64,000 nucleotides of DNA from an uncultured Acetatifactor sp. (GCA_910580225.1 CAJTXE010000016.1:4984-68983), one strand, 5' to 3'. Shown: positions 43,076-53,580, numbered from the stretch's first letter. Translations and numbers: made by a program. Notes: generated from the letters alone by a model not told the origin.

Positions 43076-43732
43076 CTATTTCATATCCTGTATCTCTTCA
43101 TAAATCTGCTGCATCTCCATATCCGCATGGAAGATGCTGTCTGCTATATTTGTCAGCCTTATTCTGGTAGAATCCGGTACCTCAGCCTCTGTCTTATAAC
43201 GCAGCTGGTGTTCCAGGCTGGCCCAGAAATCCATAGCTATGGTTCTCATCTGTATTTCCACAGGAATAATCTGTTTCTCAGATGATAAAAAAATAGGAAT
43301 CGCAACTATCAGATGATAACTCCGATATCCGTTTGGTTTCGGATTGGCTATGTAGTCTTTCTCTCTTACAATCAGAAGATCATCCTGCTTTTTCAGCATG
43401 TTCACTATCGCATAGATATCGTTGATATAGGAACAGATCACTCTGATTCCTCCGATATCCGTAATTTCATCTCTCATGGCCTCATATTCCAGAGGGAGTT
43501 TCTTCTGAAGCATCTTATTTAAAATACTGTCTCTTTTCTTCAGGCGGTGCGTAATATGCTGTATGGGATTTCTGTCCTTATTTAATTCAAATTCTTGACT
43601 CAGATTTTCCAGTTTGGTACAGATTTCCCGCATAGCACAGGAATAGAGCATGGTCATCTCCTTCACCTGCCAGAAGGTTGTCGGAAAACCTGCCGGCTGA
43701 CCGCCAGTATCCATATTTCGTATTTTATCCAT
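43076..43732 (-). CDS. Small alarmone synthetase, RelQ/YjbM-like
   Basis: A 218-residue single-domain RelA/SpoT-type (p)ppGpp synthetase. Motifs: IQHITHRLKKRDSILNKM, EITDIGGIRVICSYINDIYAI, KDYIANPKPNGYRSYHLIV (substrate-binding) and VEIQMRTIAMDFWASLEHQLRYK. There is no hydrolase, TGS or ACT domain, so it is a short synthetase whose activity is usually controlled by expression or oligomerisation. The ATG at 43732 has GGAGGTAAGAAAT in front. Its place between mnmG and rsmG is unusual, since these two are often adjacent in Firmicutes. Confidence 0.9.
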   Translation of the reverse strand: MDKIRNMDTGGQPAGFPTTFWQVKEMTMLYSCAMREICTKLENLSQEFELNKDRNPIQHITHRLKKRDSILNKMLQKKLPLEYEAMRDEITDIGGIRVICSYINDIYAIVNMLKKQDDLLIVREKDYIANPKPNGYRSYHLIVAIPIFLSSEKQIIPVEIQMRTIAMDFWASLEHQLRYKTEAEVPDSTRIRLTNIADSIFHADMEMQQIYEEIQDMK

Positions 43733-43782
43733 ATTTCTTACCTCCAAAGTATTGATCAGTCATGTTATCCTTCTTTCCTTTT

Positions 43783-45675
43783 TTACTGTGTAAATTTCTC
43801 CAGATAGACCAGCAAAACAGAAATATCCGCCGGAGAGACCCCCGATATTCTGGAGGCTTGTCCAATGGACGCCGGCTGAAACTGTTTCAGCTTTTGTCTG
43901 GCTTCCAGTCTGAGAGAGGATACTTCATCATAATCGATTTCCTTGGGAATACGCTTTTTTTCCATCTTTTTAAACTGTTCCACCTGCCGTTTCTGTCTGA
44001 CAATGTATCCTTCATATTTAATTTCAATTTCTACTTGTTCCAATACGCAGGGGGGCAGTTCCTTCCTGTCTTTATCAATCTCCTCCAATATTTCATAGGA
44101 AAGCTCGGGACGGCACAGCAATTCCGCCAGGCTGGCTGCTGTTTTTAATAAAGAGCTTTCATGGGATTCCAGAAATTTCTGAACTTCCCTGTTGGCTCCC
44201 ACATAGGTGTTCTTCAGACGATAGATTTCTGCTTCTATCAGCTTCCGCTTCTCTTCCAGCGCCTGATATTCTTCCAGAGATACCAGTCCTGCTTCATATC
44301 CTTTTTTTCCAAGACGCAGATCCGCATTGTCCTGCCGCAGAAGTAATCTGTATTCTGCCCGGGAAGTCATCATTCTGTAAGGTTCCCGATTCTCCTTTGT
44401 TACCAGATCATCTATCAATACTCCTGTATAGCCTTCGGACCTGTCAATCAGAAGAGGAGCTTTTCCCAAAATAGACATGGCAGCATTCACACCGGCCACA
44501 AGTCCCTGACAGGCGGCTTCCTCATAACCGCTGCTTCCGTTAAACTGCCCGGCGCTGAACAATCCCTTCACAGATTTGAATTCCAGTGTGGCCTGGAGCT
44601 GCCCGGCATTGATACAATCGTATTCAATGGCATAGGCATTCCGAACAATCTTACAATGTTCCAGTCCCGGAACCGTCCGGTACATGGCAAGCTGTACATC
44701 TTCCGGCAGTGATGAAGACATACCGCTGATATACATTTCACCGGTATGAAGCCCTTCCGGTTCTATAAATACCTGATGTCTGTCCTTCTCCGAAAATTTT
44801 ACCACCTTATCTTCAATAGAAGGACAGTATCTGGGGCCTGTGCCTTCAATAATTCCGGCATAAATGGGGGATCTGTCCAGATTGGCCCGAATGATTTCAT
44901 GCGTCTTCTCATTGGTATAAGTCAACCAACAGGAGACCTGTTCCTTCTGCACACTTTCCGGGTCTGTGGAAAAAGAAAACGGGGTAATCCTTTCATCTCC
45001 CAACTGCTCTTCCATTTTACTAAAATCAATACTTCTTTTATCCATTCTGGCAGGAGTCCCTGTCTTGAAACGACGGAGTTCAATTCCCATTTTCTTCAGA
45101 GAATCCGTCAGGTGAGTTGCAGCCTGAAGTCCGTTTGGCCCGGTATAAGTAATAGATTCCCCGCACAGACACCTGGCTCCCAGATAAGTTCCTGTACATA
45201 ATACTACTGCCTTGCAGTCATAAAGAATTCCCGTGAATGTTTTTACTCCGGTTACTTTCTTCCCATTCTCTTCTTCCCATAAAAGTTCACAGACTTCCGC
45301 CTGTTTAATCGTCAGGTGATCCTGATTTTCCAGAACCTTTCTCATGGCTCTGGAATACTCAGCCTTATCCGCCTGTGCGCGCAGAGAATGTACCGCAGGA
45401 CCTTTTGATCTGTTCAGCATTTTGGACTGAATGAAAGTCCTGTCAATATTTTTTCCCATTTCCCCACCCAGGGCATCCAGTTCCCTCACCAAATGTCCCT
45501 TGGAAGATCCCCCCACGTTGGGATTGCAGGGCATCAAGGCAATGCTGTCTACACTTACCGTAAAAATAACCGTCTCCAGTCCAAGCCTTGCACAGGCAAG
45601 TGCTGCCTCACATCCCGCATGGCCGGCTCCTATTACACATACATCTACTTTTTCTCGATATTCCAATCTGTTCAT
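43783..45675 (-). CDS. mnmG: tRNA uridine-5-carboxymethylaminomethyl modification enzyme, FAD subunit
   Basis: A 630-residue FAD protein. Motifs: [18 protein letters not shown] (FAD-binding), [57 protein letters not shown] and [19 protein letters not shown]. It partners MnmE to build the cmnm5/cmnm5s2 group on U34 of certain tRNAs. The start at 45675 lies 5 nt after the mnmE stop, so translation is coupled. Length and motifs are normal. Confidence 0.97.
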   Translation of the reverse strand: MNRLEYREKVDVCVIGAGHAGCEAALACARLGLETVIFTVSVDSIALMPCNPNVGGSSKGHLVRELDALGGEMGKNIDRTFIQSKMLNRSKGPAVHSLRAQADKAEYSRAMRKVLENQDHLTIKQAEVCELLWEEENGKKVTGVKTFTGILYDCKAVVLCTGTYLGARCLCGESITYTGPNGLQAATHLTDSLKKMGIELRRFKTGTPARMDKRSIDFSKMEEQLGDERITPFSFSTDPESVQKEQVSCWLTYTNEKTHEIIRANLDRSPIYAGIIEGTGPRYCPSIEDKVVKFSEKDRHQVFIEPEGLHTGEMYISGMSSSLPEDVQLAMYRTVPGLEHCKIVRNAYAIEYDCINAGQLQATLEFKSVKGLFSAGQFNGSSGYEEAACQGLVAGVNAAMSILGKAPLLIDRSEGYTGVLIDDLVTKENREPYRMMTSRAEYRLLLRQDNADLRLGKKGYEAGLVSLEEYQALEEKRKLIEAEIYRLKNTYVGANREVQKFLESHESSLLKTAASLAELLCRPELSYEILEEIDKDRKELPPCVLEQVEIEIKYEGYIVRQKRQVEQFKKMEKKRIPKEIDYDEVSSLRLEARQKLKQFQPASIGQASRISGVSPADISVLLVYLEKFTQ

Positions 45676-45680
45676 AAATA

Positions 45681-47105
45681 TTACTTTCCCATACAAAACT
45701 TTGAAAATATCTCTTCCACCAGATCGTCATCCACCTCTTCTCCGATAATCCGCCCCAAAGATGCATAGGCATCCATCAGATCAATGGAATAAAAATCCTC
45801 CGGCATTCCTTCCTCCAGGCTTTTTTCCACCAATATCAAAGAATTATAAGCCTCTTCCAGCGCTTTCTTATGCCTTACACTGGTTATTACGATTTCATTA
45901 CTGCTTCCGATCTGTCCCTGAAAGAACATCTCCTTCACGGTTTCTTCAACGGTATCCATTCCGTTTCCTTCCTTAAAAGATGTATTTACAATGACAGTTT
46001 CCTGTTCTGTCATTTCCTCTTCCACTCCAGGCAGTTCCCCAAACAAATCTCTGATTTCCTCTTCTGTCACTCTGCCGTCCAGATCACTCTTATTCAGCAG
46101 AATGATCTTTTTCTTCTCCCGAATGAGAGATGCTATTTCCCTGTCATTCTCATCCAGATCAGTCGAAGCGTCCACCACATAGATAACCAAATCCGCGTCA
46201 TCAGCATATTTTAAAGCCCTCTTCACTCCTATTTTTTCTATTGTATCTTCCGTCTCACGAATTCCTGCCGTATCTGCCACATTCAGACAAAGATTTCCCA
46301 GCATAACTGTCTCCCGTAAAACATCTCTCGTCGTCCCTGCCACATCCGTTACAATGGCCCTTTCCTCCCCAACCAGACAGTTCAGCAAGGAGGATTTTCC
46401 CACATTGGGCTTGCCCACGATCACCGTATTGATGCCTTCTTTCATCAACCTTCCGTTCTCCGCAGTATCGATCAAATATCCGATACGACTCTTCAGAAGA
46501 TCAATTTTCTCTGCCAGTTCATCTGGATATCCCTCCATGGTAAAATGTTCCGGATCATCCAACGCAGATTCTATTAATGCTACTTCATGGAGTATGTCTC
46601 CCCGAAGCTGTCTGATTTCAGTTGAAAGAGTCCCTCTCAGCTGTTTTACGGAAGAAGCCAGCGCATATTCATTCTGGGACCTGATCACATCCATTACAGC
46701 TTCTGCTCCTGCCAGATCTATCCTGCCGTTCAAAAAAGCCCGCCTAGTAAATTCTCCCGGTTCCGCCAGTCTGACACCGCATTTCAGGACTGTTTCCAGT
46801 ATCCGGCGCATTACAAACACGCCGCCATGGCATTGAATCTCCACCGTATCTTCCCCGGTAAAGCTTTTCGGAGCTCTCATTACCACAGCCATCACCTCAT
46901 CAATACTGAAGTCCTTCTGGTAATCATATATATAACCGTAATATAACATACGGTTTTTCGCATTATTTAACACTTTCTTTCCTGATGGTGAACGGAATAT
47001 TTCGTTTCCTGCTGCAAGGGCCTTTTCACCGCTGATCCGGATAATTCCAATTCCGGAATCCGTCATCCCTGTGGCAATGGCCGCAATTGTGTCCTTTCTC
47101 TCCAT
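45681..47105 (-). CDS. mnmE: tRNA modification GTPase
   Basis: A 474-residue protein. An N-terminal folate-binding domain ([22 protein letters not shown]) is followed by a helical domain with an inserted G domain: Walker [10 protein letters not shown] (231-239), [15 protein letters not shown] and NKSD. The C-terminal CxGK is present as FCMGK and is needed for tRNA modification. It works with MnmG. The ribosome site GGAGGTGAGAAGG lies somewhat far (about 16 nt) from the ATG. It is separated from the rpmH-jag transcript by the terminator at 47170-47195. Confidence 0.97.
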   Translation of the reverse strand: MERKDTIAAIATGMTDSGIGIIRISGEKALAAGNEIFRSPSGKKVLNNAKNRMLYYGYIYDYQKDFSIDEVMAVVMRAPKSFTGEDTVEIQCHGGVFVMRRILETVLKCGVRLAEPGEFTRRAFLNGRIDLAGAEAVMDVIRSQNEYALASSVKQLRGTLSTEIRQLRGDILHEVALIESALDDPEHFTMEGYPDELAEKIDLLKSRIGYLIDTAENGRLMKEGINTVIVGKPNVGKSSLLNCLVGEERAIVTDVAGTTRDVLRETVMLGNLCLNVADTAGIRETEDTIEKIGVKRALKYADDADLVIYVVDASTDLDENDREIASLIREKKKIILLNKSDLDGRVTEEEIRDLFGELPGVEEEMTEQETVIVNTSFKEGNGMDTVEETVKEMFFQGQIGSSNEIVITSVRHKKALEEAYNSLILVEKSLEEGMPEDFYSIDLMDAYASLGRIIGEEVDDDLVEEIFSKFCMGK

Positions 47106-47169
47106 ACAATCTGAACCTTCTCACCTCCTGATTCTCTGCCGAAACTCTCACAATCGCAACAACTGCAAA

Positions 47170-47195
47170 AACCGGATATAAAAATATATCCGGTT
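47170..47195 (-). terminator. Terminator after jag
   Basis: AACCGGATATA (47170-47180) and TATATCCGGTT (47185-47195) form a perfect 11-bp stem with a 4-nt loop, followed on the minus strand by TTTGC. It lies 14 nt after the jag stop and ends the rpmH-rnpA-yidD-yidC-jag unit. Confidence 0.75.
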
Positions 47196-47208
47196 CAGCA
47201 TTTCGTTT

Positions 47209-47853
47209 TTATCTCTTGTAAGTAATAACAACTCTTCTGAAAGGTTCATCCCCTTCACTGTGCGTAGAGATATACTTATCATTCTGTAATGTTGAATGAA
47301 TAATCCTTCTCTCATAAGGATTCATGGGTTCCAAAGACACCGGTCTTCTGGTCTTCTTCACCTTATAGGCAATATTTTTGGCAAGATTCTCCAGGGTTTC
47401 TCTCCGTCTCTGACGGTAATTTTCCGTATCCACCTTTACCCGGATATATTCCTCCACCTCTCTGTTCACTACCAGAGAAACAAGGTACTGCAGAGAATCC
47501 AAAGTCTGTCCCCGTTTGCCGATCAGCACCCCCATCTCGTCTCCTGAGAGTTCAATGTCCATGCTCTTTCCTGCCTCATCATAATTTACATCCATCTTCA
47601 CCTGCATATTCATGGCGGCGAACACTTCATTTAAGAAATTTTTAGCGGCATCTTCAGCATTCACTTCCTCTATTTTGGCGGCAGCTCTGATCACTGCCGG
47701 TCTGGAACCAATTCCCAGAAATCCGCTGGAACCTTCCTCTATTACCTGGTAATCAAGTTTATCACTGGTTACACTCAATTTTCTACAGGCTTCCGTGATA
47801 GCCTCATTTACTGTCTTGGCGGATACTTCAATAAATTGCTGTTCCTTCATCAT
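47209..47853 (-). CDS. jag: Jag/KhpB-like RNA-binding protein
   Basis: A 214-residue protein with the three usual parts. The N-terminal Jag domain (IEVSAKTVNEAITEACRKL, SSGFLGIGSRPA) is followed by a KH-type domain with GVLIGKRGQTLDSLQYLVSL (GxxG loop GKRG). The R3H domain has NPYERRIIHSTLQ. It binds RNA and, in relatives called EloR/KhpB, affects cell elongation and division. Its position directly after yidC is conserved in Firmicutes. The ribosome site GGAGGGGTAAACA supports the first of two tandem ATGs. Confidence 0.93.
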   Translation of the reverse strand: MMKEQQFIEVSAKTVNEAITEACRKLSVTSDKLDYQVIEEGSSGFLGIGSRPAVIRAAAKIEEVNAEDAAKNFLNEVFAAMNMQVKMDVNYDEAGKSMDIELSGDEMGVLIGKRGQTLDSLQYLVSLVVNREVEEYIRVKVDTENYRQRRRETLENLAKNIAYKVKKTRRPVSLEPMNPYERRIIHSTLQNDKYISTHSEGDEPFRRVVITYKR

Positions 47854-47879
47854 TGTTTACCCCTCCTAAATCTATCCCA

Positions 47880-49220
47880 TTAATTCCTGTTATTATTTCT
47901 CTCGTTATAATCTCTGACCATGTTGGCTTTTTCCAGCATACTGCCCGGCTTTGCATTACTCCTGCTGTAAGTCCCCTGTGGCGTCACCCTGTCTTCATTC
48001 TGAGTCTGATCGAAAGCACCGGTACTTACATTTGCCTTATTCTGCATCGACGTATTTTTCTGTTGAATATTACGTGTATTCATACTCGCATAAGCGTTCA
48101 TGCGCTCCTGAGCCACTTTCATCTTCTCTATCTTTTTGGCGCTCTTGGCAGAATTCTTGGCAATGACCTGGTCGAAATCCATTTTATCTATATGCTTATT
48201 GATCACGATCTGCTGAATACTTCTCACCACACTGCCGGCCACCCAGTACAGACCCATGCCTGCAGGGAAGGAGAAGCAGAACCATGCCGACATAAGAGGC
48301 ATGAACATATTCATGGTCTTCATGGACGCTGCCATGGAAGAGGCTTTTTCATTTCCATTTGTAGGCTGCTGAGGCATCAGCTTTACGTTAATCCACTGAG
48401 TCACAGCAGACAATACCGGAATCATCACTGCACCAATGACGATTCCCCAGGCACCTACAGCCCAGGCACTCTTGATCAGCGCGCTGGGAGAATCTCCCAT
48501 GTTCAGTCCCAGGAAATTATTATAAGTGTCTATCAACCCCCTTGTTGTGTCATTGCTCAGGATCAAATGTCCCTCATAGGTGAGCTGACTCAAACCATAG
48601 TGTTCGGAAATGGCAGCCAGATCCGTGGAAGACAATTTATTCAGTACATCAATGATACCGTTTGTCACATCTCCTTTTGCAATGGACTCGCCGTACATGT
48701 TTATCACATTCGTAATACTGTCAATGCCGGAATTCTGAAGAAAACCTCCATTGTCTACAGAAATGATGTGATCGGCCAGCACTTTAAAGGTATTGCCGAT
48801 TTTAGTCACATAGGCCGGCATACGATAAATAACCTGATACAGTGCGAACAGAATCGGCATCTGAATCAACAGCTGTAAACAGCTTCCGCTGGCAGATACC
48901 CCGTATTTCGCATATACCATCTGTATTTCCTGATTTTTCGCCATCAGGGCTTCCTGGTCTGATCTTCCTTTATATTTTGCCTCAATGGCCTGTATCTCAG
49001 GACTCATTTTTACCTGAAGTTTGGAAAATTTCTGTTGTTTGATATTTAAAGGCGTCATCAGAAGGTTTATCACAATGGTAAACAGAATGATGGCCAGACC
49101 GATATTCGGAATTCCGATAAAATCGATCACATAAAAGATTCCGTTCATGATCTTACCCAGCAGCCATGCGACCTGTCCAATGATGGGAGTCGTATTCTGG
49201 GTCAGTAATATTAGATTCAT
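47880..49220 (-). CDS. yidC: Membrane protein insertase YidC/Oxa1
   Basis: A 446-residue protein with the YidC/Oxa1 core: NLLMTPLNIKQQKFSKLQVKMSPEI, LLIQMPILFALYQVIYRMP, later helices MPVLSAVTQWINVK-like and SFPAGMGLYWVAGSVVRSIQQIVI. A ~90-residue extracellular insert (about 135-225) separates helices 2 and 3, longer than in Bacillus SpoIIIJ. The C-terminal ~95 residues are a basic, Asn/Gln/Met-rich cytoplasmic tail, as in YidC forms that contact ribosomes. No lipobox is present at the N-terminus. It inserts membrane proteins with or without SecYEG. Confidence 0.94.
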   Translation of the reverse strand: MNLILLTQNTTPIIGQVAWLLGKIMNGIFYVIDFIGIPNIGLAIILFTIVINLLMTPLNIKQQKFSKLQVKMSPEIQAIEAKYKGRSDQEALMAKNQEIQMVYAKYGVSASGSCLQLLIQMPILFALYQVIYRMPAYVTKIGNTFKVLADHIISVDNGGFLQNSGIDSITNVINMYGESIAKGDVTNGIIDVLNKLSSTDLAAISEHYGLSQLTYEGHLILSNDTTRGLIDTYNNFLGLNMGDSPSALIKSAWAVGAWGIVIGAVMIPVLSAVTQWINVKLMPQQPTNGNEKASSMAASMKTMNMFMPLMSAWFCFSFPAGMGLYWVAGSVVRSIQQIVINKHIDKMDFDQVIAKNSAKSAKKIEKMKVAQERMNAYASMNTRNIQQKNTSMQNKANVSTGAFDQTQNEDRVTPQGTYSRSNAKPGSMLEKANMVRDYNERNNNRN

Positions 49221-49260
49221 TAATATTCTATCCTCTCAGTCAGCTTTGCCGGAACAGAAT

Positions 49261-49470
49261 TTATGGGACAGGATCAAATCCTCCCTTGGAAAACGGATTA
49301 CAGCGCAATATTCTCCATATCGCAAGAAAGCTTCCCCTGACAGCGCCGTATTTCTCTATTGCCTCCAGTCCATACCGGGAACAGCAGGGAATATAGGGGC
49401 ATTTTGTTCTCTTCATGGGAGATATATACTTCTGATAAAATCTGATGCCGGCAATCAAAAATTTTTTCAT
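49261..49470 (-). CDS. yidD: Membrane protein insertion efficiency factor
   Basis: 69 residues. The YidD pattern is clear: [28 protein letters not shown] followed by [24 protein letters not shown]. Such small proteins assist YidC-dependent insertion. The ATG at 49470 lies 4 nt after the rnpA stop. The upstream frame extension overlaps rnpA and is not needed. It is in the standard rpmH-rnpA-yidD-yidC order. Confidence 0.93.
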   Translation of the reverse strand: MKKFLIAGIRFYQKYISPMKRTKCPYIPCCSRYGLEAIEKYGAVRGSFLAIWRILRCNPFSKGGFDPVP

Positions 49471-49474
49471 TTCT

Positions 49475-49819
49475 CTACGAATTAACCTCTGTGATATGAT
49501 GAAGTTTTCCGAGGTGCAGCAACGCGCTCTCCATTTCAGCATAACTCACTGAAGCTGCATTCTTCCTCGCAACGATTACAATATCCAAACCACTATTGAA
49601 CATTGCTTCCCGTAACCGGTAACTTTCCCGCAGCAGCCTTGTAAGCCGGTGTCTTACAACACTGTTGCCCACTTTCTTGCTCACACTGATCCCAATCCTG
49701 TTCCCTCCGGTGCCGTTTTCCATAACATACATGACCAGATATTTATTCGCATACGATTTGCCGGATCTGTAGACGGATTGAAATTGATAATTTTTTTTCA
49801 GGCTTTCGGAAAATTTCAT
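49475..49819 (-). CDS. rnpA: Ribonuclease P protein component
   Basis: 114 residues. Typical features are the N-terminal [51 protein letters not shown] (RNR-like basic motif) and [12 protein letters not shown]. It is the protein subunit that helps the RNase P RNA cleave 5' leaders from tRNA precursors. The start at 49819 follows the usual N-terminus; the ribosome site is weak (GGGGATAGAAAATTT). It follows rpmH as expected. Confidence 0.95.
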   Translation of the reverse strand: MKFSESLKKNYQFQSVYRSGKSYANKYLVMYVMENGTGGNRIGISVSKKVGNSVVRHRLTRLLRESYRLREAMFNSGLDIVIVARKNAASVSYAEMESALLHLGKLHHITEVNS

Positions 49820-49862
49820 AAATTTTCTATCCCCGCAAATAAAAAGGTCACATTTCTGTGAC

Positions 49863-49997
49863 CTAAGCGGACAATACTTTTCTTCCTTTTGCACGTCTGG
49901 CCGCTAAAACTTTTCTTCCACCCTTTGTACTCATTCTCGCTCTGAACCCGTGAACCCTGGCATGTGAACGCTTCTTGGGCTGAAATGTCATCTTCAT
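49863..49997 (-). CDS. rpmH: 50S ribosomal protein L34
   Basis: 44 residues beginning [18 protein letters not shown] and ending AKGRKVLSA, the canonical L34 sequence of Firmicutes. A strong ribosome site (GGAGGTGCTTTTCC) precedes the ATG. It is the first gene of the leftward rpmH-rnpA-yidD-yidC-jag unit and faces away from dnaA, as in most Firmicute origins. Confidence 0.98.
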   Translation of the reverse strand: MKMTFQPKKRSHARVHGFRARMSTKGGRKVLAARRAKGRKVLSA

Positions 49998-50085
49998 GGA
50001 AAAGCACCTCCTTTTTTCAACCTTTTATAGAAAGGCAGCTCAATTTTTGAGTCTATATTCCTGTATATTGGAAAACAGCATCTTG

Positions 50086-50114
50086 ATTGTATAAAAAAAT
50101 TTCCATAATGTCAA
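50086..50114 (-). promoter_or_regulatory. Promoter of the rpmH operon
   Basis: On the minus strand, consensus TTGACA (50109-50114), a 17-nt spacer and TACAAT (50086-50091) lie ~90 nt before rpmH. It borders the DnaA-box cluster. Confidence 0.85.
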
Positions 50115-50159
50115 GTAAAATGCCGTAAAAATCCGGCTTTTTCGCAGAAAAAAAAATTT

Positions 50160-50412
50160 TTGTTCTTATTCACATAGATATCCACATAAAATACCCACAT
50201 TTTACTTATCCACACACTGTTGATAAAATGTGGACAAAAAACGGACATGCCTATGAAATCCTGTGCATAGACCGTGTAAAACCAATAAAAAACTGTGGAT
50301 AATTCAGTATTTTTTACAGTTTTATAAGTTATCCACTTATTCACATCACTATCCACACCCACCTGTAGAAACATAAATTATTGACATAGTTGTCCACATA
50401 CTGTGGATAACT
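50160..50412. other. oriC, DnaA-box cluster upstream of dnaA
   Basis: At least eight 9-mers match or nearly match TTATCCACA. Plus strand: TTATCCACA at 50206-50214, TTATCCACT at 50329-50337, TTATTCACA at 50165-50173 and 50337-50345, CTATCCACA at 50349-50357 and TTGTCCACA at 50390-50398. Minus strand: 50229-50237, 50294-50302 and 50402-50410. An A/T-rich block at 50140-50165 could unwind. The last boxes overlap a TTGACA (50381-50386) that may drive dnaA, allowing autorepression. Position between rpmH and dnaA is the standard Firmicute origin. Confidence 0.9.
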
Positions 50413-50514
50413 TTTTCCCATGATTGTCGAAAAGTATTATTTGAAATCTTGCGGAATCTATATTACAATAGAGAAACATGGAGTATCAGGCTTTTTTAAG
50501 GGAGGAACCTCTAT

Positions 50515-51861
50515 ATGGACGGGATCAGGGAAAATTGGAATACCATCAAGGAAACGATTAAGACAGAATATGGACTTACTGAAATATCCTACCGGACGTG
50601 GGTGGAACCCCTTACTTTTCATAATGTAGTAAATAATGTGGTTAGGATAATTATTCCTGCAGAACAGTCCCATATGATTAATTACATTACTTCCAAATAT
50701 AAAAGCTTTTTTCAGGTAATCATCACCGAGATGATGGATCACGATTATGATGTCCAGTTTATACTGGAAAAGGATATTATCCCGGAACCTTCTGTGGAAG
50801 CGGAAATTCCGGAGGAAACTACGGAAAATGCCAATTTGAATCCAAAATATAAATTTTCCACCTATGTAGTGGGGAGCAGTAATAAATTCGCCCATTCCGC
50901 CTGCCTTGCCGTTGCGGAATCTCCCGGACAGACCTACAATCCCCTGTATCTCTATGGAGGACCCGGGCTGGGCAAAACTCACCTGATGCATTCCGTTGGT
51001 CATTTTATCCTGGAACAGGAGCCGGATAAAAAAGTTCTCTATGTGACCAGTGAAGAATTTACTAATGAAGTGATTGAGTCCATACGAAGCGGTAACGCAG
51101 CTTCCATGACAAAACTTCGGGAAAAATACAGGACTGTGGATGTACTCATGGTTGACGATGTGCAATTCATCATTGGAAAAGAGAGTACACAGGAAGAGTT
51201 TTTCCATACTTTTAATGTACTTCATTCCGCCAGGAAACAGATCATCCTTTCCTCGGACAAACCTCCCAAGGAGATTGAGACTCTGGATGAACGCTTTCGC
51301 TCCCGTTTTGAATGGGGACTAATCGCAGACATTCAGCCGCCTGACTATGAGACCAGAATGGCGATTCTCCGGAAAAACGCGGAAGCCTGCGGAAAACCCA
51401 TCAATGAAGAAATTATTAAATACATTGCCACAAATATTAAGTCCAATATCAGAGAACTGGAAGGTGCCTTTAACAAGATTATTGCTGCCGGAAGATTAAA
51501 TAAGGTAGATCTGACATTGGCCCTTGCAGAAGAAGCCCTGAAAGATGTGATTTATCCTAATAAATCCAGAATGATTACTCCGGAACTGATCATTAATGTC
51601 GTTTCGGAACATTTCGGTATCAGACCTGAAGATATCTGTTCCAAAAAGAGAAATTCTGAATTTGTACTGCCAAGACAGATTGTCATGTATCTCTGCCGGG
51701 AACTGACAGCAACTTCCTTTGTCAACATTGGAAAGCTTCTTGGAAAAAAGGATCATACCACCATAATACATGGGGTCAATAAGATCACTGCTGAATTAAA
51801 AAACAATGAGGAACTGAAAAATAAAATTGATATCATAATAAAGAAGATAAACCCTTCTTAA
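50515..51861 (+). CDS. dnaA: Chromosomal replication initiator DnaA
   Basis: A 448-residue initiator. Domain I (1-~85) starts IRENWNTIKETIKTEYG, and a short linker follows. The AAA+ core has Walker A GGPGLGKTH (148-156), Walker B LMVDDVQFI and sensor II RELEGAFNKI. The C-terminal DNA-binding domain has the signature KKDHTTIIHGVNKI. It binds the DnaA boxes upstream and opens oriC. The start at 50515 follows AGGGAGGAACCTCTAT. Length is normal. Confidence 0.98.
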   Translation: MDGIRENWNTIKETIKTEYGLTEISYRTWVEPLTFHNVVNNVVRIIIPAEQSHMINYITSKYKSFFQVIITEMMDHDYDVQFILEKDIIPEPSVEAEIPEETTENANLNPKYKFSTYVVGSSNKFAHSACLAVAESPGQTYNPLYLYGGPGLGKTHLMHSVGHFILEQEPDKKVLYVTSEEFTNEVIESIRSGNAASMTKLREKYRTVDVLMVDDVQFIIGKESTQEEFFHTFNVLHSARKQIILSSDKPPKEIETLDERFRSRFEWGLIADIQPPDYETRMAILRKNAEACGKPINEEIIKYIATNIKSNIRELEGAFNKIIAAGRLNKVDLTLALAEEALKDVIYPNKSRMITPELIINVVSEHFGIRPEDICSKKRNSEFVLPRQIVMYLCRELTATSFVNIGKLLGKKDHTTIIHGVNKITAELKNNEELKNKIDIIIKKINPS

Positions 51862-52141
51862 ACCTGTTAAAAATAAACCACAGGATAAACACAACGTGAT
51901 ATGTGGGAATTGTTGATAACCTGTTGGTCCGGAAATGGAGCTGAAAGGAAACCTGAAAACCATTGTGAATAACTTCACACCAAAAATCAAGTTATTCCGA
52001 AAATATTCACGCGTTTTCCATTCCCTTTTTTCCTGAAAAATAGTATAATAGAACCACTTATGCACTTATCAACAGCCCTTAATATGATTACTATGAAATT
52101 CTTTATAAATAAATATGATTTTGCCGAAGGGAGCTTTTTAT
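51862..52141. other. dnaA-dnaN intergenic region: weak DnaA boxes and dnaN promoter
   Basis: 280 nt without a gene. Degenerate DnaA-like boxes are seen (TTGATAACC, TGTGAATAA, TTATCAACA and relatives), weaker than those upstream of dnaA. It may be the second half of a bipartite origin. A consensus TATAAT near 52045-52050 with a poor -35 precedes dnaN. Confidence 0.5.
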
Positions 52142-53260
52142 ATGAAAATCGTTTGTTCCAAATCAAATCTGTTAAATGGGGTGCAGATCGTATCAAAAGC
52201 TGTTCCCAATAAAACGACCATGTCTATTCTGGAATGTATCTTAATAGATGCATCCAACGAAATCATTACTCTGACGGCCAATGATATGGATCTGGGAATT
52301 GAAACTATAATAGAAGGTGATATTCAGGAGGAAGGTATTATAGCCTTGGATGCAAGGATTTTCCTGGATATGGTGAGGAAACTTCCGGATAGTTTTATTC
52401 GGATTGAGACAGATGCTTCTTACAAAACTGTAATTACCTGTGAAAAATCCAAATTTACCATAATAGGGAAATCAGGAGAAGACTTCTCTTATCTGCCGGT
52501 AGTAGAAAAAGAAGACAGTATTACCATAAGCCAGTTCACATTAAAGGAAATGGTAAGGCAGACCATTTTCTCCATCTCAGACAACGAAAACAATAAGTTG
52601 ATGACAGGAGAGTTGTTTGAAATCAACGGAGATGAACTGAAACTGGTTTCCTCAGACGGACATCGTATCTCTATTCGTAAAATCCAACTGAAGGAAGTAT
52701 ATGAACATAAAAAGGTCATAGTGCCTGGTAAGACATTGAATGAAGTAAGCAAGATACTGCCGGGAGGGGCAGAGAGTGAGCTGACAATTTACTTTACCGC
52801 GAATCATATTGTATTTGAGTTTGATAATACAGTCGTAGTCTCCAGGTTGATTGAGGGCGAATATTTTAATATAGACAGAATGCTTTCCAGTGACTATGAA
52901 ACAAAGGTAAAAGTAAATAAAAAGGAACTTCTGAATTGTATTGATCGGGCGACACTGCTCACAAGAGAAGGGGACAGGAAGCCCATTGTCATCAATATTA
53001 CGGATGAAAGTATGGTGCTTCGGATCGATTCTGCTCTTGGAAGCATGAATGAGGATATTGATGCGGAGAAGCAGGGACGGGATCTGATGATCGGCTTCAA
53101 TCCAAAATTCCTGATCGATGCCCTGCGGGTCATTGATGATGAAGAGGTGGAGCTGTATATGGTAAATCCCAAGGCGCCTTGTTTTATCCGGAATGAAGAG
53201 CATGGATACATTTATCTGATTCTGCCTGTAAGTCTTGTGGCAAATTATGGACGAAACTGA
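52142..53260 (+). CDS. dnaN: DNA polymerase III beta sliding clamp
   Basis: 372 residues from the ATG at 52142, where GAAGGGAGC precedes and the protein begins in the usual way with MKIVCSKSNLL. Three clamp domains are present: ITLTANDMDLGIET and FLDMVRKLPD in the first, GKTLNEVSKILPG in the second, and the C-terminal PVSLVANYGRN. The dimeric ring tethers polymerase III to DNA. It follows dnaA in the standard order. Confidence 0.97.
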   Translation: MKIVCSKSNLLNGVQIVSKAVPNKTTMSILECILIDASNEIITLTANDMDLGIETIIEGDIQEEGIIALDARIFLDMVRKLPDSFIRIETDASYKTVITCEKSKFTIIGKSGEDFSYLPVVEKEDSITISQFTLKEMVRQTIFSISDNENNKLMTGELFEINGDELKLVSSDGHRISIRKIQLKEVYEHKKVIVPGKTLNEVSKILPGGAESELTIYFTANHIVFEFDNTVVVSRLIEGEYFNIDRMLSSDYETKVKVNKKELLNCIDRATLLTREGDRKPIVINITDESMVLRIDSALGSMNEDIDAEKQGRDLMIGFNPKFLIDALRVIDDEEVELYMVNPKAPCFIRNEEHGYIYLILPVSLVANYGRN

Positions 53261-53357
53261 ACTGTGTATGGTTCAGAATTATGATTTCGTCAGGAGTAAA
53301 GGATAAAATTTGGGCTGAAACAGAATGGAAAGGACAGCAGGCAGGAGGAAGGGAAAG

Positions 53358-53567
53358 ATGGAAGTCATTCATCTGAGGGAAGAATATATCAAGCTGGGAC
53401 AGGCTTTGAAGGCTGCCGGGTTGGTGGATACCGGTGCAGAGGCAAAGACAGTGGTTCAGGACGGTTTGGTGAGGGTAAACAGCCAGGTGGAGATACAGCG
53501 GGGGAAAAAGCTTACGGCGGGAGATGTTGTGGAATATAGGGGAAAAACCATTAAAATAGAAGCGTAA
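53358..53567 (+). CDS. yaaA: S4-domain protein YaaA/RlbA-like
   Basis: 69 residues from the ATG at 53358 (AGGAGGAAGGGAAAG in front; a frame opening at 53325 lacks support). An S4 RNA-binding fold reads YIKLGQALKAAGLVDTGAEAKTVVQDGLVRVNSQVEIQRGKKL. It is conserved between dnaN and recF in Firmicutes and is implicated in ribosome assembly. It ends 13 nt before recF. Confidence 0.92.
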   Translation: MEVIHLREEYIKLGQALKAAGLVDTGAEAKTVVQDGLVRVNSQVEIQRGKKLTAGDVVEYRGKTIKIEA

Positions 53568-53580
53568 AGACGGTAAAAAT

